From NCBI GenBank assembly GCA_036273735.1, contig DASUHA010000033.1, positions 1 to 62,694 of the forward strand: a stretch of 62,694 nt of DNA. The letters are read 5' to 3'. The DNA is from 13-2-20CM-66-19 sp036273735. Its GTDB lineage: Bacteria > Pseudomonadota > Gammaproteobacteria > Steroidobacterales > Steroidobacteraceae. The translations under genes were made by a program, and so were the position numbers. The notes beneath the pieces were generated by a model. It saw only the letters and a list, made by a program, of their open reading frames with translations, searched no databases and had not been told where the DNA came from. This document shows positions 50,360-57,585 of this stretch, in pieces (the stretch's first letter is position 1; each line of letters opens with the position of its first letter).

Positions 50360-51552
50360 GCTCGCAGCGGGCGCTGTTCGCGCTCACACTGTCCCTGCTC
50401 CTCTATCTTTTGCCCGGTATTGCCGTAGCACACAAGGAGAGGGATGCATACGTCTCACTCAGGACCGACGTCCGCCATCCCGACGAGCTTTGGGGTGAGT
50501 GGGATGTCGCCTTGCGCGACCTGGATTTCGCACTCGGGATCGACAGCAACCACGACGGCAGGATCACCTGGGGCGAGGTCAGGGCTCATCGTGGCGCCAT
50601 CGAGCGCTATGTGCTTCCCGCTCTGATCATCCGGGGCGATGGGCTCGTTTGTCCGATCACGCCCACGGGGCAACTGATCGACCTCCATAGCGATGGCGCT
50701 TACGACGTCATTCCCTTCGTGGCGCGCTGTGACAAGGAGATCCCGGACCGACTTACTCTGACCTACCAGTTGTTCCGCGATGTCGATCCCTATCATCGTG
50801 GCATCATCACGGTCTACGCGCATGGCGAGATTGCCGGGGCCGTACTCGGCCCCGCGGACCCGACCACCACCCTCGATATCAATCGGCCGGATCGCTGGCG
50901 CCAGTTCAAGAGCTTTGTCTTCGATGGGGTCCTGCACATCTGGACGGGTCCCGACCATCTACTCTTCATCCTCTCGCTCCTTCTGCCGTCGGTGCTGATC
51001 TGCCGACGACGTCCGTTCACGCTGCTCGATCCAGGCGTCTGGCAGCCGGTCGAGCACTTCTGGCCGGCGGCCGTCGAGTTGGTCAAGGTGATCTCCGGCT
51101 TCACGGTCTCGCATTCGGTGACCCTGAGTCTCGCCGTTCTGGGGTACGTCAACCTTCCGAGCCGGCTGGTCGAGTCTGGTATCGCGCTCTCGATCATCGT
51201 CGCCGCATTCAACAATATCTATCCGCTCTTCAAGCGCCGCGCATGGCTCGTGGCGTTCGCCTTCGGCTTCATTCACGGACTCGGTTTTGCGAGCGGACTG
51301 GCCGGTCTCAGCCTGCCGCCCGTCGCGATGGCGGTGTCGCTGGGCGGCTTCAATGTCGGCGTGGAGATCGGGCAGGAGACAGCGGTGCTGCCGCTCATTG
51401 CGCTGGCGTTCCTGATCCGCGGGTCCCGCTTCTATCGCATCGGAGTCATGCGGATCGGGTCCTGGCTCATCATTGCCGTCGCCGCCCTATGGCTCGTTCA
51501 GCGCGCCTGCGACATTCTGATCCCGGGTACAGGGTTCCTCATGCCGTCATGA
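50356..51552 (+). CDS. HupE/UreJ-family membrane protein with periplasmic EF-hand-like loop
   Basis: 398 aa from GTG 50356. A signal peptide (ending GIAVA) leads to a periplasmic domain of about 170 residues with a textbook 12-residue EF-hand loop D63-E74 (DSNHDGRITWGE). Six to seven membrane helices follow, with the HupE/UreJ motifs HIWTGPDHLLFILSLLLPS, TVSHSVTLSLAVLG, FNNIYPLF, AFGFIHGLGFASGL and GGFNVGVEIGQ. Related proteins are hydrogenase/urease-associated nickel permeases, but this larger form has no such genes nearby. Cation transport is possible and unproven. Confidence 0.87.
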   Translation: MSSQRALFALTLSLLLYLLPGIAVAHKERDAYVSLRTDVRHPDELWGEWDVALRDLDFALGIDSNHDGRITWGEVRAHRGAIERYVLPALIIRGDGLVCPITPTGQLIDLHSDGAYDVIPFVARCDKEIPDRLTLTYQLFRDVDPYHRGIITVYAHGEIAGAVLGPADPTTTLDINRPDRWRQFKSFVFDGVLHIWTGPDHLLFILSLLLPSVLICRRRPFTLLDPGVWQPVEHFWPAAVELVKVISGFTVSHSVTLSLAVLGYVNLPSRLVESGIALSIIVAAFNNIYPLFKRRAWLVAFAFGFIHGLGFASGLAGLSLPPVAMAVSLGGFNVGVEIGQETAVLPLIALAFLIRGSRFYRIGVMRIGSWLIIAVAALWLVQRACDILIPGTGFLMPS

Positions 51553-51630
51553 GCGGTCGCGACCGAGCCTCAGACGCGCACGATCCGTAAGGCATGGGGC
51601 TCAGTCGCCGCTGCTTGATGCAAGTGCCCC

Positions 51631-51639
51631 TGCTATATT
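51631..51639 (+). promoter_or_regulatory. Extended -10 promoter upstream of the clc leader ORF
   Basis: TGCTATATT is an extended -10 element with no good -35 at 17 bp. Transcription would start near 51646, about 17 nt before the leader ORF. Confidence 0.4.
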
Positions 51640-51662
51640 CCACCTTCGTGCAAGGGCATCAC

Positions 51663-51728
51663 ATGAAGAACAGGCGAATCGAGGCCATGCCGTCGCACTC
51701 GGACTTCATCCAAAGCGCTGCGAGCTGA
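51663..51728 (+). CDS. Possible 21-residue leader ORF coupled to clc
   Basis: ATG 51663, preceded by CAAGGGCATCAC (AAGGG as a Shine-Dalgarno), encodes MKNRRIEAMPSHSDFIQSAA plus one Ser, and ends in TGATG so that its stop overlaps the clc start. The clc ATG lacks its own ribosome-binding site, which makes translational coupling through this short ORF attractive. No attenuator hairpin is evident. Confidence 0.45.
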   Translation: MKNRRIEAMPSHSDFIQSAAS

Positions 51729-53173
51729 TGTCTCCGGCGCAGGAAGGCTCGAGGGAAGACCGGGCGAGAGGCTCAGCGGAAGATCCGGGCGGCAGCTCAC
51801 GGGATAGACTCCGCGAGCGGGCGAAGCGCAGACTTCTCGGTGCTCGATCCAGACGGCTCTTTCTGCAAGCGGGCCTGCCGTGGGGCGCGGCACTTCTGGT
51901 GGGTCTGGTCTCCGTCCTATACGCCGACTGGAGCACGGATGCTTCCAATGCATTTCTTCGCGTGATTGCAGGCCGCTCCTGGCTCGCCTTCGTGATCACT
52001 CCAGCGCTGACCGTCCTGACATTGTTCCTCACCCGGCGCTGGTTCACGGGTAGCGAAGGCAGCGGCATTCCGCAGGTCATTGCGGCGCTTCATGCGCCGC
52101 GCGCGGAAGAAGAGGACACGCTGATGCGTCGCCTGTTCGGGCTGCGCGTGGTCGCCGGCAAGATAATCGTCTCGCTCATCGGCCTGTTGGGAGGGCTCAC
52201 CATCGGCCGCGAAGGACCGACCGTGCACATCGGCGCGGCAATCATGGCAGAGACCCGCCGCTTCTATCCGCATCGCAATGCGCAGCTCGAGCGAAGGCTC
52301 CTGCTGGCCGGCGCGGCGGCGGGTCTATCGGCGGCGTTCAATACGCCACTCGCAGGCATCATCTTTGCCATCGAGGAGTTGGCGCGGGATTTCGAGAGCC
52401 GCACCAACGGCATCATGATCACCGCCGTCGTCTTTTCCGGCCTGACCTCGCTCGCGCTCGCGGGCAACTACCTCTACTTCGGTCAGATCAACGTGCCCGA
52501 GAACCTCGGCGGCGCGTTTGTGCTGCCTGTGATCCTGTCGGCGGCTCTCTGCGGAGCTCTCGGGGCGGCGTTCAATCTCGCGCTGCTGCGCTGGCGTACC
52601 TGGATGCCGAATTGGCTGATCGCACTACGCCAGCGCAGGCCCTTACTCTATGCGTTGGTTGTCGGTATCGTCGTTGCGGCGCTGGGAGTCGGCAGCCACG
52701 GTGAGACGTGGGGGAGCGGGTATGATCAGGCACGCCACCTCCTGACCGGCGTGGCGCCGCTTTCCGCGGGATATGCGGTCACCAAATGGGGCGCCATGGT
52801 GGTGACCTACATGGCCGGCATTCCCGGCGGGCTATTCTCGCCGTCGCTTTCCATCGGCGCCGGCCTCGCTCAGTGGGTGCATGCCGCATTCACATGGGCG
52901 CCGATGGCGGCTGTGATCGCGCTTTGCATGACAGGCTATCTCGCTGCGGTCACACAATCGCCGATCACCTCCTTTGTCATCGTGATGGAGATGACCAACG
53001 GTACGGGGATGGTCATTCCGATGATGGCGACCGCGCTGATCGCCTCGCGCATCTCGGCGTTCTTTACGCCGCCTCTCTATGAGGCTCTTGCGCAGAGCAA
53101 CTACTTCCACGTGGCTGGCTTGCCCTCGGGGAGCTTCCTGCAAAAGAAGCCGGTGCCGCCTCCCGGAGCTTAG
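51728..53173 (+). CDS. ClC-family chloride channel / Cl-/H+ antiporter
   Basis: 481 aa. After a charged cytoplasmic N-terminus of about 50 residues come 10 or more membrane helices with the ClC selectivity motifs GSEGSGIPQV, GREGPTVHIGA (with the gating Glu) and PGGLFSPSLSIGAGL. The gating Glu is conserved in both channels and antiporters; bacterial members are mostly antiporters that help acid tolerance. No CBS domain is fused. Translation may depend on the upstream 21-codon ORF. Confidence 0.93.
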   Translation: MSPAQEGSREDRARGSAEDPGGSSRDRLRERAKRRLLGARSRRLFLQAGLPWGAALLVGLVSVLYADWSTDASNAFLRVIAGRSWLAFVITPALTVLTLFLTRRWFTGSEGSGIPQVIAALHAPRAEEEDTLMRRLFGLRVVAGKIIVSLIGLLGGLTIGREGPTVHIGAAIMAETRRFYPHRNAQLERRLLLAGAAAGLSAAFNTPLAGIIFAIEELARDFESRTNGIMITAVVFSGLTSLALAGNYLYFGQINVPENLGGAFVLPVILSAALCGALGAAFNLALLRWRTWMPNWLIALRQRRPLLYALVVGIVVAALGVGSHGETWGSGYDQARHLLTGVAPLSAGYAVTKWGAMVVTYMAGIPGGLFSPSLSIGAGLAQWVHAAFTWAPMAAVIALCMTGYLAAVTQSPITSFVIVMEMTNGTGMVIPMMATALIASRISAFFTPPLYEALAQSNYFHVAGLPSGSFLQKKPVPPPGA

Positions 53174-53308
53174 ATCCGCGACCTTCGAGACCTGATCAGA
53201 ATTACATGAACGGTAAGGCGCCCCATCGCTTTGGATGTGGAACTTACTGATCGTGGAGGACGGCATCGCGCGCCGCGCCCCCTGAGCCTCCCTACCGCGA
53301 GGCACGGT

Positions 53309-53325
53309 CCTTGCACACTGCAAGG
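53309..53325. promoter_or_regulatory. Inverted repeat upstream of the receiver gene
   Basis: CCTTGCA (53309-53315) and TGCAAGG (53319-53325) form a perfect 7-bp inverted repeat with a 3-nt centre, 61 nt before the start of the receiver gene. It may be an operator; nothing links it to a regulator. Confidence 0.3.
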
Positions 53326-53385
53326 GCGAGCGAAAGCAAGGTGTTGTGCCGCAGAGGGTGACTTGCGTTGCCGCAGGAGCGAAAG

Positions 53386-53892
53386 ATGGAAACGAAGCCG
53401 ACATTTAACAGAATCCCGCGGCGGTCGGTCAGTGCGGGCTGCGGCGCGCGCCAGGCGAGCCCAACCGTAGGCTCAAATCCGGTAATTCTCTGCGTCGACG
53501 ATGAACCGGATTTGCTCACCATCCTTCGGCTGTTCCTGTCCGCCCAGGACCTCGAGGTCATCCCCGCTTCGAATGCCGCGGAAGCTCTCAGTGTACTCGA
53601 GCAGCGTCGGCCGGATCTCATCATCACTGACTACGCGATGCCCGGCATGAGCGGGCTCGAGCTCTGCCGCACATTGCGTGATCGGGCGGACACCTGCGAT
53701 ATCCCGATCATCCTCTACAGCGGCAGAGACCTCTGGCAGGACGACTATCCTCGCTTGTTTGACCGCTTTGTCTTGAAACCCGCGGAGTTCGATGTCTTCA
53801 TCAGAACGGTGCGCGCTCTGTTGGCGGCGCCTCGTGCCCGGCAGTTATCTCGGCGCGGATCTGGGCACCGGCGTCACCAGAGCCCGAAATAA
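53386..53892 (+). CDS. Stand-alone receiver-domain protein
   Basis: 168 aa. ATG 53386 with AGGAGC upstream. A basic leader of about 35 residues precedes a CheY-like receiver: CVDDEPDLLTIL (acidic pair), phospho-acceptor LIITDYAMPGMSG, ILYSGRD (Ser in place of Thr) and FVLKPAEFDVFI (Lys). No output domain; the last 20 residues are basic. No kinase is adjacent. Confidence 0.87.
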   Translation: METKPTFNRIPRRSVSAGCGARQASPTVGSNPVILCVDDEPDLLTILRLFLSAQDLEVIPASNAAEALSVLEQRRPDLIITDYAMPGMSGLELCRTLRDRADTCDIPIILYSGRDLWQDDYPRLFDRFVLKPAEFDVFIRTVRALLAAPRARQLSRRGSGHRRHQSPK

Positions 53893-53904
53893 CTTTTCGA
53901 GGAC

Positions 53905-55242
53905 TCAGTCCTCGGGACTCGCTTCGAAGCGCAGCACGCCTTGGCGGAATCCGCGAGTCCGTACGGCGCCGATGATCAGCCCGACGATCAGCCAGCTCGC
54001 CCCGACGAGCTTCGCGGCGTTGCTCAGGTAGATCCAGAGGACCAGGCAAGTGAGGAATCCGGCCGCAGGCGGCCAGAAGTCGCGCAATCGCCGCTCGCGA
54101 CTGCGCACGTAGTAGCGCGCCAGGGAGGCCGCGTTGACACCCATGTAGGCGAACAGCGCTCCAAAGTTCAGTATCTCGGCGCCGAGCCCGTAGGAGATCA
54201 GAAATGCGCCGCAGAGCGCGATGACCCCCACGAGGATCACGTTGTTACGCGGAATGCGGTGCTTCGGGTCGACGGCTCCGAAGAATTTGGGCGGCAGGGC
54301 ATTGCTGCGCCCCATGCCATAGAGGAGCCTGGCCGCGCCCAAATGCGAGCCGACACCGGAGCCGATACCCGCGATCAGAAGCGCAAGATTCATCACCACG
54401 AAGAGCCAGGGTCCCGCGGCTCTGGCCGCAACCTCCACGAAGGCAGTGTCGACGTTCCTGAAGGGCAGTGCCGTGGGCCATACCAGCTGCGCCGCATACA
54501 CCTCGATCGCCGACAAGACGCCGATCACCACGCACGTTCCGACGGTCGCAAACAGAATGTTGCGGCGGGGATCCTCGACCTCCTCTGACAACGTCGAGAT
54601 ACCGTCGAAGCCGATATAAGTGAGCACGGCGATCGAGGTGCCATTGAGAACCGCGGCGGCGTGGAAGGTCTTGGGATCGTAGAACGGGTGAGTGAAGAAC
54701 CCCGGAGAGCCGGGGTTGTGATGCCAGACGTACCATCCCGCGCACACGAGAAACACCAGGACCACGCCGCCGGTAGTCGCTGCCAGTGCGCCCGAGATGC
54801 GCGCCGAGCTCTTGATGCCCACGAGGTTCACGGACGTGAACAGCGCGAAGAATACGACCGCCCACACTGCGTAGGGGACGTCCGGAGCAAAATTCATTGC
54901 TGCCCGGCTGCACCATATGATCGAGATGAGGGGATTGAGCACGTAGTCCATGAGCATTGCCCAGCCCGTTACGTAGCCCAATAGCGGTGTGAACTCGCGG
55001 GTCACGTAAGTGAAGGCAGAACCGGCGCTGGGGTGCGCCGCCGCCATGCGGCCATAGCTGATTGCCGTAAACGCCATCGCCACCATTGCGAGCAGGATCG
55101 TGGTCGCGACGTGGCCATTCGCCCGCGCGCTCAGCACGCCGAATGACGGCATCGGTGCGGTGAGCTGGATCACGATCACTCCGTAGAGGATCAGGTCCCA
55201 TCGGTTCAGCGCCCGCTTCAGGCTTGTTGGCTTGTCAGTCAC
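53905..55242 (-). CDS. APC-superfamily amino acid permease
   Basis: 445 aa with about twelve membrane helices. The N-terminal LILYGVIVIQLTAPMPSFGVLS is the helix-1 substrate region, and SAGSAFTYVTREFTPLLGYVTGWAM and YIGFDGISTLSEEVEDPRRNI are typical of the family. It is the third gene of the ROK repressor-ROK kinase-permease run, 42 nt after the kinase. An APC permease in an aminosugar locus is unexpected, so its substrate could be an amino acid, an amine or an aminosugar. Confidence 0.9.
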   Translation of the reverse strand: MTDKPTSLKRALNRWDLILYGVIVIQLTAPMPSFGVLSARANGHVATTILLAMVAMAFTAISYGRMAAAHPSAGSAFTYVTREFTPLLGYVTGWAMLMDYVLNPLISIIWCSRAAMNFAPDVPYAVWAVVFFALFTSVNLVGIKSSARISGALAATTGGVVLVFLVCAGWYVWHHNPGSPGFFTHPFYDPKTFHAAAVLNGTSIAVLTYIGFDGISTLSEEVEDPRRNILFATVGTCVVIGVLSAIEVYAAQLVWPTALPFRNVDTAFVEVAARAAGPWLFVVMNLALLIAGIGSGVGSHLGAARLLYGMGRSNALPPKFFGAVDPKHRIPRNNVILVGVIALCGAFLISYGLGAEILNFGALFAYMGVNAASLARYYVRSRERRLRDFWPPAAGFLTCLVLWIYLSNAAKLVGASWLIVGLIIGAVRTRGFRQGVLRFEASPED

Positions 55243-55284
55243 TCGATCGGCACTCCGCGGACCCCCCGCAGCCAGTGTGGCGGT

Positions 55285-56238
55285 TCAAGTCAGATGCAGC
55301 GCGTGCTCGGCAGGCTCCCGCTCTTGACGCAGCGCCCGCGCCGCGGCGCAGACAGCGCCGATGAGGCCTGCACGATCGCCGAGCTTGCTCGGCGCGATGG
55401 TGATGGGTCGTGAGAAGTGCGAGGGGAGTGCCCGACGCACCCGCTCATAGAGCTCGGGACGCACCCCGATGCTGCCCCCGAACACGATCAGCTCCAGATC
55501 GAGGAGCGATTGCAGCGTCGCGACGGCGAGAGCCACCCAGCGCGAGGTCGTGTCGAGCACCGCCTCGGCCACTTCATCGCCTTCGTGGGCGAGCCTGAAA
55601 ATGTCGCGCACGGTCACGGCCGCAGCCCCACCCTGGCGGCGGTAGCGCTCCACGATGGCGAGCGAGCCGACCTCGAGCTCGAAGGCGCCTGAGGTGGCTG
55701 CCGCTTGCGAAGTCGGGTCACGCCCAACGGGCAGATCCGCGATTTCCCCGGCTGAGCCGCGGGCACCCCGAAACAACTTGCCGTCGATGAGAAGGCCCAG
55801 GCCTGCTCCCGTTCCGAGCGCCAGAAACGCCGCGTTGCGGCACCGGCTCGCGCAGCCGAGCGTCTGCTCGCCGAGCATCGCGAGATTGACATCATTCTCG
55901 ATCTCAACGCCCGGCCCGAAGCGGCCACGCAGGTAATCGAGGACATCGAAGTCCTGCAGCCCTTCGATGTTTGGAGTCAGGGAAACCCGGCCCGTGAGCG
56001 GGTCGATTGCGCCCGGTACGCCCACCATGACATGACGCACGCGCGTCGCCTCGACTCCGACGGCTTGCGCCAGCTTATGTGCGCTGGCCGCGATCTGCTC
56101 GGCGACGTGCGCACCGCCGCGCCGGTCGGTAGGCTCCGTCAGCTCCGCGACGATCTGGCCGTGAGCATCGGCCATGGCGGCGGCGAGCTTGGTCCCGCCC
56201 AGGTCGGCCGCAAAGCAATGGGTGCTCTCGCGTGTCAT
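55285..56238 (-). CDS. ROK-family sugar kinase, zinc motif absent
   Basis: 317 aa. The ATP-binding DLGGTKLAAAMAD, the catalytic Asp in EIENDVNLAMLGE and LALGTGAGLGLLIDG mark an active ROK kinase. The CxCGxxGCxE zinc cluster usual in ROK proteins is missing: after AGEIADLPVG the chain reads DPTSQAAATSGAFELEVG. The likely substrate is an N-acetylhexosamine or glucose, from its place beside a hexosaminidase. It overlaps the repressor gene by four bases. Confidence 0.87.
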   Translation of the reverse strand: MTRESTHCFAADLGGTKLAAAMADAHGQIVAELTEPTDRRGGAHVAEQIAASAHKLAQAVGVEATRVRHVMVGVPGAIDPLTGRVSLTPNIEGLQDFDVLDYLRGRFGPGVEIENDVNLAMLGEQTLGCASRCRNAAFLALGTGAGLGLLIDGKLFRGARGSAGEIADLPVGRDPTSQAAATSGAFELEVGSLAIVERYRRQGGAAAVTVRDIFRLAHEGDEVAEAVLDTTSRWVALAVATLQSLLDLELIVFGGSIGVRPELYERVRRALPSHFSRPITIAPSKLGDRAGLIGAVCAAARALRQEREPAEHALHLT

Positions 56239-57443
56239 CGACTTGCGTGCACGCGGGGCGGCGGCAGTGGCACCGCCGCGGCGAGGTCCGCGACGCTGAA
56301 GAGCTCATCGTGGAGCTTGTTCAAGGCGACCGATAACGCGCCCACGACTCCGGCACGCTTGCCGAGCGTGCTGGTGCGAATTTCCACCGGGCGCGGCGCC
56401 AGCCGCAACAGCACGCGCGCCACCTTGTCCGCAAAGTCCGTTCGCGCCCCGACCGAGCCGCCGAGAACGATCAGCTGCGGGTCCACCGTCGCGACGACCG
56501 TTGCCGCCGCGAGGGCGGTCAGCCGTGCCGTCTCCTCGATCACTCCCGTGGCAAGCGGATCGCCCGCCTGTGCGCGCTCGAATACTTCCCGCGCCGACTC
56601 GACCTCGGATCCGCCGGCCTCGTGATATCGGCGCACGATGCCGTGAGCGCCTACCTGGTACTCGAGACAGCCCTGAAGGCGCGCTTCGGCCTGCAGCGGA
56701 TCGCCGCCGATCGGCAGATAGCCGATCTCGCCGGCGGCGCCATTCTCGCCGCGCACCAGTTGGCCGTTGACATACAGTCCCAATCCCACACCGGTGCCGA
56801 GCGCGAGGAAGGCCACGTTGGCTACGTTCTGCGCGCAGCCATGCCAGATTTCCCCGAGCAGCGCGAGATTGATGTCGTTTTCGATGGCAACGGGGCTGCC
56901 GAGCTTCTCACTCAGCAGGCCCACCACATTGAGATGGCCCAGCCCCGTGATGTTGGGCGCCATCTCGATCGCGCCAGTCCTGGGGTTCACCACACCCGGC
57001 GTGGCGAGCACGATGGAGCGAATCCGGCTCGGGTGCGTGTGGTTGTCACGGGCCAGACGGTCGGCGAGCCGGGCGATCTGCTCGAGTGCCCAGGCGCCGC
57101 CGCGGCTGTCGGTGGGCTCGTCGGTCTCGGCGAGGACCCGGCCGGCGATGTCGCCCAGGGTAACCGTGACCCGTGCTCCCAGGTCGATGCCGAGCACGTG
57201 TCCGCCCTCAGGGCTCAACTCGTAGAGCACCGCGGTCCGTCCGACATTGCCGCTGGTACGGCCGACCGGGCGAACGAGTCCCTGCTGCGCGAAAGCGTCG
57301 ATGACCTCTGAGGTGGTCTGTTTCGAGAGCCCGGTCACCTTGGCCAGGTCGGCGCGGGAAATGGGACTGCGGTGCAAAAGGGCCTCGAACACGCTCCGTC
57401 GCGACAGTTGACGAGTCACGCTGGCCATCGGCTGGAAAGGCAT
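56235..57443 (-). CDS. ROK-family transcriptional repressor (NagC/Mlc type)
   Basis: 402 aa. An N-terminal winged helix (FEALLHRSPISRADLAKVTGLSKQTTSEVIDAF) is joined to a ROK domain (LGIDLGARVTVTLGDI, IENDINLALLGE, LALGTGVGLGLYVNG). The zinc cluster is absent here too. The start is ATG 57443, with GAGGA five bases upstream; an ATG at 57467 would lie only about five bases after the predicted transcription start. It probably represses itself and the divergent GH20-TBDT genes and is relieved by an aminosugar. Confidence 0.88.
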   Translation of the reverse strand: MPFQPMASVTRQLSRRSVFEALLHRSPISRADLAKVTGLSKQTTSEVIDAFAQQGLVRPVGRTSGNVGRTAVLYELSPEGGHVLGIDLGARVTVTLGDIAGRVLAETDEPTDSRGGAWALEQIARLADRLARDNHTHPSRIRSIVLATPGVVNPRTGAIEMAPNITGLGHLNVVGLLSEKLGSPVAIENDINLALLGEIWHGCAQNVANVAFLALGTGVGLGLYVNGQLVRGENGAAGEIGYLPIGGDPLQAEARLQGCLEYQVGAHGIVRRYHEAGGSEVESAREVFERAQAGDPLATGVIEETARLTALAAATVVATVDPQLIVLGGSVGARTDFADKVARVLLRLAPRPVEIRTSTLGKRAGVVGALSVALNKLHDELFSVADLAAAVPLPPPRVHASR

Positions 57444-57455
57444 GGATGTCCTCAG

Positions 57456-57484
57456 TTGATTCGTCATATACCCGAACTATTATA
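57456..57484 (-). promoter_or_regulatory. Repressor promoter (-10 TATAAT) with operator half-site in the leader
   Basis: On the minus strand the perfect -10 TATAAT occupies 57484-57479, giving a start near 57472. Plus-strand TTGATTCGTCA (57456-57466) lies in the short leader and repeats exactly the 11 bases at 57541-57551 in the divergent operator, which suggests autoregulation. Confidence 0.55.
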
Positions 57485-57512
57485 CTGATGTGCCGCCACA
57501 GTTCCAGGAATA

Positions 57513-57567
57513 TTGACACCAAAGCGCGCCGAGCGCAGTATTGATTCGTCAAGCGTCCGAATCAATA
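57513..57567 (+). promoter_or_regulatory. GH20 promoter and 29-bp palindromic operator
   Basis: TTGACA at 57513-57518 can serve as the -35. The palindrome has perfect 10-bp arms TATTGATTCG (57539-57548) and CGAATCAATA (57558-57567) around a 9-nt centre, overlapping the expected -10 and start site. NagC/Mlc-type ROK repressors bind palindromes with an ATTCG...CGAAT core, so this is the probable operator of the adjacent ROK repressor. Confidence 0.7.
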
Positions 57568-57585
57568 GGGCCAAATAGCGCACGC

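Noticed and set aside
51615..51639. TTGATG-TATATT as a full sigma-70 promoter for clc
   Set aside because: The spacer is only 13 bp. The TGCTATATT extended -10 is the better reading.
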